This document shows positions 33,085-41,224 of a DNA stretch of 64,000 bases, piece after piece. This stretch comes from Leucobacter komagatae. GTDB taxonomy: Bacteria; Actinomycetota; Actinomycetes; Actinomycetales; Microbacteriaceae. Location of the stretch: the NCBI RefSeq assembly GCF_006716085.1, contig NZ_VFON01000001.1:2976001-3040000 (forward strand), given 5' to 3'. Within the stretch, counting starts at the first letter, position 1; every line of letters starts with the position of its first letter. A program made the translations under genes and the position numbers. Under the pieces are notes generated by a model. That model made no database searches and was not told the DNA's origin. It saw only the letters and a list, made by a program, of their open reading frames with translations.

Positions 33085-34298
33085 CCAGAGGCCTTCGCTG
33101 GCGTCAAGGCCGGTGCCGTAGAGCTCGGGGCTCGGGTCTGGTTCCGTGAACCGGGGGCGTGGGTTCACTGGCGGGTTGATCACTTCGTGCGTGATGAACG
33201 AGTGCGCGGTCTGGAGCAGTCCTGCTTGTTTTAGAGCGAACCATTCCGCGACGCGTTTCTGATGGACGGTGGGCATTCCGCGATGGAATCGGAGGAGTGT
33301 TTTCAGGACCGAGTTGAAGGCTCCCTCGAGGCCGCTCGTGGTTCTGGGGATATCGATCTGAACGAAAGTGAACAGGTGTCCGCGGCGTTGGATCTCGGTG
33401 AGGAGCCGGTACGCCTTCCGAAGCCGGTCGTGGGTGTACCACCACTGTTTCCCGGTGGGTGAGTCCCATGACCCGTCCTTGAGTCTGCGCCTCGCGTACG
33501 AGCGTTCACGAGTGAGGCGTCCGTAGATCGAATGCCAGGCGTTCAACCGCTTGAGCCAGCCGAGAGCGTCCTCTGGCGTTTGTACTTGTGAAAGCTGTTT
33601 TGTGAGCGCGAGGAGCGTCTGCCCAGCAACGGTGCGGGGTCTCCAGGTGAGATGGGTGCGTATGTTCATCAGGACGTGGAAGATGCAACGCTGCACGCGC
33701 GTATCCGGCCACACTGTTTTGAGTGCCGCGTTCAGGCCTGGCCCGCCATCACACACCACCACGAGTGGGGCAGGGATCTGCGCGAACAACGCACCCCACG
33801 CGGCCTGGGTTTCGGTCGAGCACCACTGGAACGCGAGCGGGGTGAGGTCCTCATCGAGCGCGACCAGGAGACACCATCCACCAACGTACGTTCCGTCCAC
33901 GATCACGCACCTCGGCGGTATCGTCACGGTCGGGAGCGTTGGCCTGATTTGCCAGCACCATTCGATCTCCCGGCGGAAGGTTCGGTCTGAGACTCGTTCC
34001 GCGGCTTCGGCTTGTGAGTCCTTGCCCAGGAGCCAGGACAGGAACCGGTCGAGGGTGTGCCGGCGGGTGAGGTCTGCCCGTTTCCTGGTTGAGGAGCTGC
34101 CGCAGTTCAGGCATCTCCAGCACCTGGTTCCCGCGCTCGTGAAACCGTTCTTCACGAGCGCGTTGCCGCATACCAGACAGGTGGACGAGTTGGTTGTTTT
34201 CGGCACGGTTAATGGTGCCGGGGTATAGCGAACCTCGTACTACGGCATGCTGGTGCGGGTAGATCGGGATTCGTTACACACTTTTTGTCCTATAGCCC
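33017..34298. mobile_element. IS256-family (IS1249-type) insertion sequence
   Basis: A 1282-bp element bounded by 8-bp direct repeats CGCGAACG. The terminal inverted repeats start GGCCTATAGGAC on the left and GGGCTATAGGAC (reverse complement of the right end), one mismatch in the first 12 bases. They continue identically through AAAAAGTGTGTAA, so at least 24 of 25 bases match. It carries one transposase gene on the minus strand. The intact ends, open transposase and perfect target duplication indicate a recent insertion. Confidence 0.9.
33055..34206 (-). CDS. IS1249-type (IS256 family) transposase
   Basis: The 383-residue protein starts at GTG. An N-terminal zinc ribbon (Cys10, Cys13, Cys32, Cys35) is followed by a DDE domain with Asp104 in VIVDGTYVGGW, Asp153 in VVCDGGPGLNAA and Glu294 in TSGLEGAFNSVLK, the arrangement of the IS256 superfamily. 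The WCWQIRPT segment and overall layout match my memory of the IS1249 group of corynebacterial and microbacterial elements. The frame is complete, so the element may still be mobile. It is transcribed opposite to the rhs gene. Confidence 0.92.
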   Translation of the reverse strand: MPKTTNSSTCLVCGNALVKNGFTSAGTRCWRCLNCGSSSTRKRADLTRRHTLDRFLSWLLGKDSQAEAAERVSDRTFRREIEWCWQIRPTLPTVTIPPRCVIVDGTYVGGWCLLVALDEDLTPLAFQWCSTETQAAWGALFAQIPAPLVVVCDGGPGLNAALKTVWPDTRVQRCIFHVLMNIRTHLTWRPRTVAGQTLLALTKQLSQVQTPEDALGWLKRLNAWHSIYGRLTRERSYARRRLKDGSWDSPTGKQWWYTHDRLRKAYRLLTEIQRRGHLFTFVQIDIPRTTSGLEGAFNSVLKTLLRFHRGMPTVHQKRVAEWFALKQAGLLQTAHSFITHEVINPPVNPRPRFTEPDPSPELYGTGLDASEGLWLRKGWGGRT

Positions 34299-37296
34299 CG
34301 CGAACGAGACAGTGCTCACCCGCGACGAGGCGGGGCGCGTGCTCGCGAACACGTCGCCTAGTGGACACCAGACGAAGTGGAGTTATGACGCCGCGGGCAA
34401 CGTGACGCGACGTGAGGATGCTGACGGCGCAGTGTGGGGCTTTGAATACGGGGCCGGCGCGACGCTCCTAGCCCAGACCGATCCACTTGGCGCGCGCACC
34501 GAGTATGAGTACGGTGCGCACGGGGCGCTGACAAAGCAGCGCGACCCGCTGGGCCGCGTCGTGGAGCAGCGACTTGACACATTTGGGAACCTGGCGGCTG
34601 TCGTTCTCCCTGACGGGGCGGAGTGGCTGCTGCATCACGACGGGTTGTCCAGGCTTCGCGAGGTGATCGACCCTGACGGCGGTGTGTGGCAGCGCGACTA
34701 TGACGCCAACGGCGCTCTCACGCGAGTGGCCGACCCGACGGGAGTCACGTTGCGTACCGCGCGTGACCGCCAGGCGCGCACCGAGACAGCGGCTTCGGCG
34801 TTCACGAGCACCACGATCGAGCTTGACGAATTCGGCCGCCCGGTGCGAACGACTAGACAAGACGGTGGCTCGGCGGTCACTGTTTACGACCTCTGCGGGC
34901 GGGTGGTTGAAGAAGTCGACGCAGAAGGCGGTCTGACTCGATACGAGCGAGACCCGTCGGGCCGAGTCGTACGAGTCATTTCCGCTGCTGGGCGCGAAAC
35001 ACGATTTGAGTACGACGCCTGCGGGCGCCCTGCGGTGATGATCGATGGGGCCGGAGGGCGTACCGAGCTGCGGTACGACGCTGACTCGCGCGTCGTCGAG
35101 CAGTGGCTTCCTAACGGGGACGTGGCACGGGCGAAGCACGATTCCGTCGGGCGAATTGTTGCTGAGCACGTGCCGGGCCGCGGCGTGGCGAGGTATCGCT
35201 ACGATCTCGCAGGCCGGATCGTGGCGGCCCAAGACACGCGGTACGGTCAGCGAACCTTCGAGTACGACCCGGCCGGGCAGCTCATTACGGCGACGAACGG
35301 GCTCGGTGGGAAGACTCGCTATGACTACGACGAGCAGGGCCGAATTGTGGCCATCACAGACCCTGTCGGTGGTGTGGTGCGCCGAACCTACACTTCGCTG
35401 AACAGAGTGGACAGCGTCACGGATGGGCTGGGACGTACGACGGTCGGGACCTACGACGCTGCCGGGCGGCAGCTCACTCAGACTGACCCAGACGGGCGGC
35501 GGCTTGCGTGGAAATACGACGCTGAGGGCCTCGTGTGTAGCGTGAGTACAGGAGAGCGGGCACTCAGTGAAACGGCGGTTGACCACCGCACGGGTGCGCT
35601 CACGGTGACGGATTTCACAGGGCCCGGGGCGTCTCCCGTCACGCACCGAGTCAAGCGGGACAGACTGGGCCGTGTGGTACTGCGTGCGCGGGGCGACGAG
35701 GTCACGCGTTGGGAGTATGACGCCGACGGGGACCGGCGCACGCTGTTCACCGCGACCGGTGACGAAGCGCGATACTCATATGACGAGGTTGGGCGCCTCG
35801 TGCGCGTCGAGCACTCGGCGTTCGGCGTAATCAGCTATTCGTACGACCCCGCCGGGAACCTGCTGTCTGTGGTTGCCGGTGACCGCGCCCAAACGTGGGC
35901 GTACCGTGACGGGTTCGCCGTCGAACACACGCTGACCGATGCCGATGGAGTCACCACTACTCGAATCAAGCGAGACCCCGAGGGCCGGATCATAGAGGTG
36001 GCTGACGGCGACGGGGCGACTGCGTACGAGTACGACGCAGCCGAGCAGTTGGCGCGCGCTGTCTCTGAAACTGACCGGGCATGGGAGTACGATGCAGCCG
36101 GGAGGCTCGTGCGCGAACATGCTGACGCGCAGACGACCGAGTACGAATATGACCTGGCGGGTCAGCTCACGAAGCGCACGGCCGTTGACGGTCGGCAGAC
36201 TCGCTACGAGTACGACGGGGCTGGGCGGCGCACGCGCGACGACGGGCCCGACTCCAGCAGCGTGTTCGCATGGGATGAGCGTGGCTGGCTGACCTCGATC
36301 AAGCGTGCTGGGGAGGAACACCGGCTCTGGGTCGACGCGCTTGGCGAACTTGCCGAGGTCGACGGCGACCGGGTGACCTGGGATAGCGCGGCCCGCACTC
36401 CGTCCGTAACCGGACTCGGGGCGCGGCGTGTGTTCGCATCTGCTGGAGGGTTTACCGGGCTCGAGGACGAGCTGGCATCACTGGGATGGCGGCCAGCACG
36501 AGCCACGCAAACGGACGACCCGTGGGCGACCGTCGGGCTGTCACCCGGAGACGGTGCTCTTGGCCTGACTGCGAACGGGGTCCCGACGGTTGCGGGCCTC
36601 GAGTGGATGGGCGCGCGTGCGTACGACCCCGGTAGTCGCGGGTTCCTCAGCGTCGACCCACTGCAACCTGTGGCGGGCGCGGGGTGGGCGGGCAACCCCT
36701 ACTCGTATGCGGGGAACGACCCGCTACGCGAGCTGGACCCGTTTGGCCTCTCACCGGTGACTGATGCGGAGCTGCAGGCCTGGGACCGAATGCGTCTTGC
36801 TCCCCTGTCACTTGTGTTTGCTTCCCTTGCCGCTGTGCAGAACGGATATCTTGACGCTGTTCTCCGGGCGCACCCGTATGCTCGAGGCTTGTCACACACC
36901 TGGGGCGAGTTCTCGCGAGGTGATTGGGCACGCGAACCTGTCTGGCAGTGGATTGGAAATGGCCTAAACGTTATATCTACTCTGACTGGGATCGCCACGC
37001 TAGTTGTACTTCCGACGCCCGCCGTCGGAGCCGCACCCTTGCTAGGACTAGTTTCATTTGTAGCTGGCGTCGGGTCAGCCGTGATTGAGGTGGCCGCCGA
37101 TCCCACGAGTCCGTCTTCTTGGGCCGGAGGCGCACTCGCGTTATTGGGTGCCTTTCCGCTGATCAAAGTCGTCAAAGTCGCCGAGCCTATTGCGATTTCA
37201 CTTGCGATTGGCAATTTTCATTGGGGCATGGTGACATCGATAGTGAAAACCGGGGAGCTATTGCAAGCAGACACGGGAGGCGAGGAAGAACGTTGA
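34285..37296 (+). CDS. RHS/YD-repeat polymorphic-toxin-like protein, 3' part (separated by IS)
   Basis: The genuine rhs sequence resumes at 34307 (ETVLTRDEAGRVLANTSPSG). More than 25 YD-type repeats follow, for example YDAAGRLVREHADAQTTEYEYD. The RHS-associated core ends with GARAYDPGSRGFLSVDPLQP and YAGNDPLRELDPFGLSP. The 181 residues after DPFGL form the variable C-terminal tip. This tip has no nuclease or deaminase motif that I recognise, but it contains long Gly/Ala-rich hydrophobic helices (IATLVVLPTPAVGAAPLLGL, WAGGALALLGAFPLI). It may act on membranes, or be only a pre-toxin region. The stop overlaps a TTG start of the next gene. Confidence 0.87.
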   Translation: MSYSPANETVLTRDEAGRVLANTSPSGHQTKWSYDAAGNVTRREDADGAVWGFEYGAGATLLAQTDPLGARTEYEYGAHGALTKQRDPLGRVVEQRLDTFGNLAAVVLPDGAEWLLHHDGLSRLREVIDPDGGVWQRDYDANGALTRVADPTGVTLRTARDRQARTETAASAFTSTTIELDEFGRPVRTTRQDGGSAVTVYDLCGRVVEEVDAEGGLTRYERDPSGRVVRVISAAGRETRFEYDACGRPAVMIDGAGGRTELRYDADSRVVEQWLPNGDVARAKHDSVGRIVAEHVPGRGVARYRYDLAGRIVAAQDTRYGQRTFEYDPAGQLITATNGLGGKTRYDYDEQGRIVAITDPVGGVVRRTYTSLNRVDSVTDGLGRTTVGTYDAAGRQLTQTDPDGRRLAWKYDAEGLVCSVSTGERALSETAVDHRTGALTVTDFTGPGASPVTHRVKRDRLGRVVLRARGDEVTRWEYDADGDRRTLFTATGDEARYSYDEVGRLVRVEHSAFGVISYSYDPAGNLLSVVAGDRAQTWAYRDGFAVEHTLTDADGVTTTRIKRDPEGRIIEVADGDGATAYEYDAAEQLARAVSETDRAWEYDAAGRLVREHADAQTTEYEYDLAGQLTKRTAVDGRQTRYEYDGAGRRTRDDGPDSSSVFAWDERGWLTSIKRAGEEHRLWVDALGELAEVDGDRVTWDSAARTPSVTGLGARRVFASAGGFTGLEDELASLGWRPARATQTDDPWATVGLSPGDGALGLTANGVPTVAGLEWMGARAYDPGSRGFLSVDPLQPVAGAGWAGNPYSYAGNDPLRELDPFGLSPVTDAELQAWDRMRLAPLSLVFASLAAVQNGYLDAVLRAHPYARGLSHTWGEFSRGDWAREPVWQWIGNGLNVISTLTGIATLVVLPTPAVGAAPLLGLVSFVAGVGSAVIEVAADPTSPSSWAGGALALLGAFPLIKVVKVAEPIAISLAIGNFHWGMVTSIVKTGELLQADTGGEEER
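34299..34306. repeat. 8-bp target site duplication, right copy
   Basis: CGCGAACG immediately right of the IS, identical to 33009-33016. Deleting the IS and this copy restores the rhs reading frame. Confidence 0.88.
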
Positions 37297-37970
37297 AAAG
37301 CTCACGGACTAGCCGCTCCAAAACGCTGAACGAGTCAGCGAGGCGGGCTCGACGGCGACGAAGTCTTCTCTTGCTTGCCGTGCTCCCTGTGGCGTGCCTC
37401 TCCTTGCTCTCGTTCGTCCGATCCGTGTCGCGCAGCGCGGCAGAAGGTGATATCTCACGAGAGTTGAGTGCCGCTGCGGTTGGGACGGCCCTGGCAGGAG
37501 GGCTGATCGCGCTTGTGTTCATTGTGCTTCGTGCGGGCGCCCAACGGGTGACGAGAACCTTGGAAACGCAGCTTCCCGGAGCGATGACAATTGGGAGGCT
37601 CCTCTACGCGGAACACACTGATACTCTTATCCGCGCGATAGGGGGGAAGCCAGCCACGAGACCGGGGTTTGAGTATGTAGCGGCCGCGGTAGCTGAACAC
37701 GGGCTCTTGCTTGTCGACAAGAGAGCGAGCCATCTTGTGTGGGTGCCGTCGGAGAACATTCTTGATGTTCGCCTAGCAGAGGCCGCGATGCTGAACGGCC
37801 CCGCGCGCATGTGCCTTGAAATCATCGTCTCCACTGAGTCTGAAACCGTGCAAATCCCGTTTCTAGCAATCACCGAAGATTCGATCATCCCGCGGGGGAT
37901 GAAGGAAGAAGCGCTCCTGGAGCTAGCATCCTCCATGACCGAGCGATTGCGAAGGCGGCGCGAGTCTTGA
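37293..37970 (+). CDS. Two-TM membrane protein coupled to rhs; candidate immunity protein
   Basis: I chose the TTG at 37293, in a TTGA overlap with the rhs stop, giving 225 residues; upstream in-frame starts are inside rhs. The N-terminus is basic, then two membrane helices (LLLLAVLPVACLSLLSFV and AVGTALAGGLIALVFIVL). A cytosolic domain of about 140 residues follows, with beta-rich segments (FEYVAAAVAEHGLLLVDKR, MCLEIIVSTESETVQIPFLA) reminiscent of bacterial PH-like domains. The function is not recognised. Immediate coupling to an rhs tip gene suggests immunity or tip-assembly function; that is inference. Confidence 0.72.
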   Translation: MKSSRTSRSKTLNESARRARRRRSLLLLAVLPVACLSLLSFVRSVSRSAAEGDISRELSAAAVGTALAGGLIALVFIVLRAGAQRVTRTLETQLPGAMTIGRLLYAEHTDTLIRAIGGKPATRPGFEYVAAAVAEHGLLLVDKRASHLVWVPSENILDVRLAEAAMLNGPARMCLEIIVSTESETVQIPFLAITEDSIIPRGMKEEALLELASSMTERLRRRRES

Positions 37971-38016
37971 GACGGACGAGGGAGTGGCGCTTGGCGCGTA
38001 GGAAGGGCTTCGGACA

Positions 38017-38184
38017 ATGATCGCAAAATCCGAGACTGACGATGCGCGGAGGACTCGCGGAGAGGAAACCGCGAAAGTCCGCGCACCCGGCACGTTTGCA
38101 AGACCTCAGCTTGCCCTCTGGACACCGGTCTCCGCCCTCCTTGCTTCGCTACCCGTGTGGGCATTTGGGGATGTGCAACCGTGA
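38017..38184 (+). CDS. Small ORF with one hydrophobic segment, coupled to the next gene
   Basis: A 55-residue frame starts at ATG 38017 behind GGAAGGGC. It ends in a GTGA overlap with the start of the following paralogue, the same coupling seen along this operon. The C-terminal half, ending LWTPVSALLASLPVWAFGDVQP, is hydrophobic. It may be a real small protein, a leader that couples translation, or the remnant of a longer gene. No homology is recognised. Confidence 0.4.
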   Translation: MIAKSETDDARRTRGEETAKVRAPGTFARPQLALWTPVSALLASLPVWAFGDVQP

Positions 38185-38792
38185 TCGGGGCGTATATCCG
38201 CGTGTTTCAAAACACCGACAAGTACGGCAATCACGCTCCGGAGGAACGTGTTGAGCCTGTCATGATCTCCTTAAAGAAGCTGCAGTCGGTGACGGGGCAG
38301 GCAGCGGAGGCCTTGGTCGAGTATTCGCCGTCGTTGACGGACACTTTGGGGGTGTATTCCTTCGATGACCCCGAGAAGGGTGCAGGATGGCTGCGCCTCG
38401 AGGGAGCGGGGAAGTTGACGCTTGCTCGGCTTCACGATCTGGTGCGGCTCTCGGAGATCGAGCGGGCTATTGGGCAGAAGGATCCGATTCCGGGAGCCGA
38501 GCTGGGCATTGCGGCGCCGATGGCATTCCATAACCGGAGTCCGTACGTCCATTTCGCAACCGGCCTCGCTGTTTTGGGCCTTGGCGTTTGGCTCGGGGGC
38601 CTCACCTTTTCGCCCAAGGCGGTACCGATGGGGATAACGCTCTTTATGGGCGGCGCGACCGTCATTGTGCTCGGCATGGGGTGCTGGACGATCTACATGA
38701 GTGTCCGCCGCTTTGGTTGGTGGACCCGCGCTCGTCGGTACGCGCTCTCCGACGGTGGCCCGCTCCCCGAAGACCTGACCTACTTCGGATGA
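38181..38792 (+). CDS. Immunity-like membrane protein, paralogue A
   Basis: A GTG start at 38181 is supported by its paralogue at 39431, which begins identically, giving 203 residues. The cytosolic N-terminal region (IRVFQNTDKYGNHAPEERVE) and YSFDDPEKGAGWLRLEGAGK precede two membrane helices (VHFATGLAVLGLGVWLGGL and ITLFMGGATVIVLGMGCWTI). A conserved tail RRFGWWTRARRYALSDGG ends in PLPEDLTYFG. It is over 80 percent identical by eye to paralogue C. The family is not recognised. Tandem duplication behind an rhs gene is a typical layout of immunity genes. Confidence 0.75.
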   Translation: MIGAYIRVFQNTDKYGNHAPEERVEPVMISLKKLQSVTGQAAEALVEYSPSLTDTLGVYSFDDPEKGAGWLRLEGAGKLTLARLHDLVRLSEIERAIGQKDPIPGAELGIAAPMAFHNRSPYVHFATGLAVLGLGVWLGGLTFSPKAVPMGITLFMGGATVIVLGMGCWTIYMSVRRFGWWTRARRYALSDGGPLPEDLTYFG

Positions 38793-39434
38793 GCAAGCAT
38801 GATACAGAGAATCCACAGCCGCCAAGAGAGCGGAGTTTGATGCACGCAGCGCGCGTCGAGATAGCCTACGACCAGGATTCGCTCGGGTCTAGGTCAATCT
38901 CTGAGACGTTCAAGATCTGCCCGACGAAGACAGGACAGACGGTGCCCGACGCCGGATTCGCCCGATGTGCCCTTCGCGAACGTCGGAGAGTTGTGTCTAC
39001 ACGTTCAATTCTGCGGAACACGGTAGCGGCAGGCCCGACGTGACGATCTCTGGGGGAATCTATCGGGATCGCCTTGACGACCTGGTACTGATCATGGAGG
39101 TTGAACGGGCGGTGGGCCAACGGGAGCCCGCGCGCTTAGCGGATTCCCCGGCATGGCAGTACGGAATTCGGCTGCAGGTGAGGAACCCGTACCTGCAGGT
39201 GCTGTTCGGGCTTCTTTTCGTCAGCGGGGGCTTGGGCCATTCCTTATTCCGTCGCCGAGGTCCGAGTCGACTCAACTCGACCCGATCCTCATGCTGAGCG
39301 TCTTGCTGATCGTGTTTGGGTTCTATCTGTGGGTATTACGGGGGCTGCGCCGGTTGCGGTGGTGGCATCGAGCGCGTGCGGTTGTGAAGCGTAGTGGTGA
39401 GAAGATGCCCGAAGACCTGCGGATCATTTCGTGA
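38789..39434 (+). pseudogene. Degraded paralogue B of the immunity-like family
   Basis: The region starts in an ATGA overlap with paralogue A and ends in a GTGA overlap with paralogue C, so it once was a coupled gene. Its homology to A and C runs through three frames. An N-terminal part is read from 38789. The segment VYTFNSAEHGSG through VRNPYLQVLFGLL lies in a second frame (about 38990-39240), and LMLSVLLIVFGFYLWV through KRSGEKMPEDLRIIS in a third (to 39434). At least two frameshifts are needed to restore it. The sequence is much more diverged than A is from C. Confidence 0.65.
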
Positions 39435-40042
39435 TCGGGGCGCATATCCGGGTGTTTCGGAACACTGATAAGTACGGCAATCACGCTCCTGAGGAGCGGG
39501 TGGAGCCTGTGTTCGTTTCGGGGAAGAAGCTGCAGTCCGTGACGGGGCAGGCGGCGAAGGCCCTAGTCGCATACTCGCCATCCTTGACAGACACGCTTGG
39601 CGTGTACTCGTTCGATGACCCGGAGCGCGGTAGTGGTTGGTTGCGCCTAGAAGGCGTGGGAAAGCTGGCGCTGTCTCGGATTCACGACCTCGTGCGACTC
39701 TCGGAGATCGAGCGGGCAATCGGAGAAAAAGACCCGATCCCGGGAGCCGAGCTGGGTATTGCGGCGCCGATGGCGTTTCACAACCGGAGCCCGTATGTGC
39801 ACTTCGCAACCGGTCTCGCCGTGCTGTGCCTAGGCGTTTGGTTCGGGAGCCTCGCCATATCGCCGGAGGCGAGCCGGATGGATCTAACCCTCTTCATGGG
39901 GTGTGCGACCGTCATTGTGCTCGGCATGGGGTGCTGGGCGATCTACATGAGTATCCGCCGCTTTGGTTGGTGGACTCGTGCTCGCCGGTACGCGCTCTCC
40001 GACGGTGGCCCGCTCCCTGAAGACCTGACCTACCTCGGGTGA
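39431..40042 (+). CDS. Immunity-like membrane protein, paralogue C
   Basis: 203 residues from GTG in a GTGA overlap with the degraded copy. Architecture is the same as paralogue A: soluble N-terminal half, membrane helices at about 127-147 (FATGLAVLCLGVWFGSLAI) and 155-178 (TLFMGCATVIVLGMGCWAIY), and the tail RRFGWWTRARRYALSDGG. Differences from A cluster in the first loop (FVSGKKLQ versus MISLKKLQ) and in the loop between the helices, where specificity changes might lie. The function is inferred from context only. Confidence 0.75.
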   Translation: MIGAHIRVFRNTDKYGNHAPEERVEPVFVSGKKLQSVTGQAAKALVAYSPSLTDTLGVYSFDDPERGSGWLRLEGVGKLALSRIHDLVRLSEIERAIGEKDPIPGAELGIAAPMAFHNRSPYVHFATGLAVLCLGVWFGSLAISPEASRMDLTLFMGCATVIVLGMGCWAIYMSIRRFGWWTRARRYALSDGGPLPEDLTYLG

Positions 40043-40221
40043 ACGGCGCGATGGGCGGAGAAACACGGACAGTACGGGCGACCTCAAGCTCAAGATATAT
40101 GTGCGGCCGACGGTCGACTCACGACGGGAAGACGCGAACCCCGAGAGCTCGAGGTCGTCTCCTCCTGGCGGGTGCCGCAACGTATCTGTTCATGCTTCGC
40201 GAAGCGTGGCGGCTCTTCTGA
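40039..40221 (+). CDS. Small ORF at the end of the rhs/immunity operon
   Basis: A 60-residue frame beginning in a GTGA overlap with paralogue C and so in line with the coupling pattern. The sequence is Arg/Thr-rich with a short hydrophobic end (LLLAGAATYLFMLREAW). It may be a degraded gene tail rather than a functional protein. No family is recognised. Confidence 0.3.
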   Translation: MNGAMGGETRTVRATSSSRYMCGRRSTHDGKTRTPRARGRLLLAGAATYLFMLREAWRLF

Positions 40222-40325
40222 GGGCACGCCACCAGAACGTACGTGCGGCAGCGCGGGGAGAAGCCACCCGTTCGTCTCAGGGTCCTCTCGTAGTGTGCGC
40301 ACCCCGGGATCAGCGCTCGGCCCGA

Positions 40326-40359
40326 TAGGATAGGGCGTTAGCGACGGAAGGGAACTGGA
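40326..40359 (+). promoter_or_regulatory. Promoter -10 and RBS of the parA-scpAB operon
   Basis: TAGGAT at 40326-40331 resembles a -10 box; GGAAGGGAACTGGA just before the GTG at 40360 supplies the ribosome binding site. The housekeeping block resumes here after the accessory island. Confidence 0.45.
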
Positions 40360-41214
40360 GTGGCGAAAAAGCAGGTTGAGCTGGGACCGACGGGGCGCCC
40401 GGAGCGCGTTATCCCCGCCCCCAAGATGCTCGATCGTCACGGGCCCGCGCGCATCATCGCGATGTGCAACCAGAAGGGCGGCGTCGGGAAGACCACGTCG
40501 ACCATCAACCTCGCGGCCGCGCTCGCGCGCTACGGCCGCCGCGTGCTCGCCGTCGACTTCGACCCGCAGGGCGCACTGTCGGCTGGCCTCGGTGTCCCCG
40601 CGCACGACGTGCCCACGATCTACGACCTCATGCTCGGCAAGGTGAAGGATCCCCGCGAGGCGATCCAGCACACAAGCACCGAGGGGCTCGACGTGATCCC
40701 CGCGAACATCGACCTCTCCGCGGCCGAGGTGCACCTCGTGAGCGAGGTCGCGCGCGAGCAGATCCTCGGCGGCGTGCTGCGCCGCATCACCGACGACTAC
40801 GACGTGATCCTCATCGATTGCCAGCCGTCGCTCGGCCTGCTCACCGTGAACGCGCTGACCGCGAGCCACGGCGTGCTCATCCCGCTCGCGTGCGAGTACT
40901 TCGCGCTTCGCGGCGTCGCGCTGCTCGTCGAGACGATCGACAAGGTGCGTGACCGGCTCAACCCGTCGCTCGAGCTCGACGGCATCCTCGCGACGATGTA
41001 CGACCCGCGCACGCTGCACGCTCGCGAGGTGCTCGAGCGCGTCGTCGACACGTTCGGAAACTCGGTGTTCGACACCGTCATCGGCCGAACCGTGAAGCTG
41101 CCAGACGCGCAGATCGCCGCGCAGTCGGTGCTCGAGTACGCGCCGTCGAACCCCGCGTCGGAGGCTTACCTCAAGCTCGCCCGCGAGCTCGTGCAGCGCG
41201 GCGTGGTTGCCTAA
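40360..41214 (+). CDS. ParA-family ATPase (Soj-like)
   Basis: The 284-residue protein starts at GTG. The deviant Walker A motif is KGGVGKTTSTINLAAAL (about 39-55), Walker A' is VLAVDFDPQGALSAGLG and Walker B is DVILIDCQPSLGLLTVNAL. It lacks the N-terminal HTH of plasmid ParA. A ParA-like gene directly before scpA-scpB is conserved in actinobacteria and differs from the origin-proximal parAB, since no parB follows. It probably helps chromosome organisation; the exact role is unknown. Confidence 0.9.
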   Translation: MAKKQVELGPTGRPERVIPAPKMLDRHGPARIIAMCNQKGGVGKTTSTINLAAALARYGRRVLAVDFDPQGALSAGLGVPAHDVPTIYDLMLGKVKDPREAIQHTSTEGLDVIPANIDLSAAEVHLVSEVAREQILGGVLRRITDDYDVILIDCQPSLGLLTVNALTASHGVLIPLACEYFALRGVALLVETIDKVRDRLNPSLELDGILATMYDPRTLHAREVLERVVDTFGNSVFDTVIGRTVKLPDAQIAAQSVLEYAPSNPASEAYLKLARELVQRGVVA

Positions 41215-41224
41215 CCGAGATGCC

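Noticed and set aside
30835..37296. Two separate rhs genes
   Set aside because: The two frames are joined exactly when the IS and one target copy are removed, so they are halves of one gene.
40360..41214. Plasmid partition gene marking an integrated plasmid
   Set aside because: No parB or replication gene is adjacent, and parA-like directly before scpA-scpB is the normal chromosomal order in actinobacteria.
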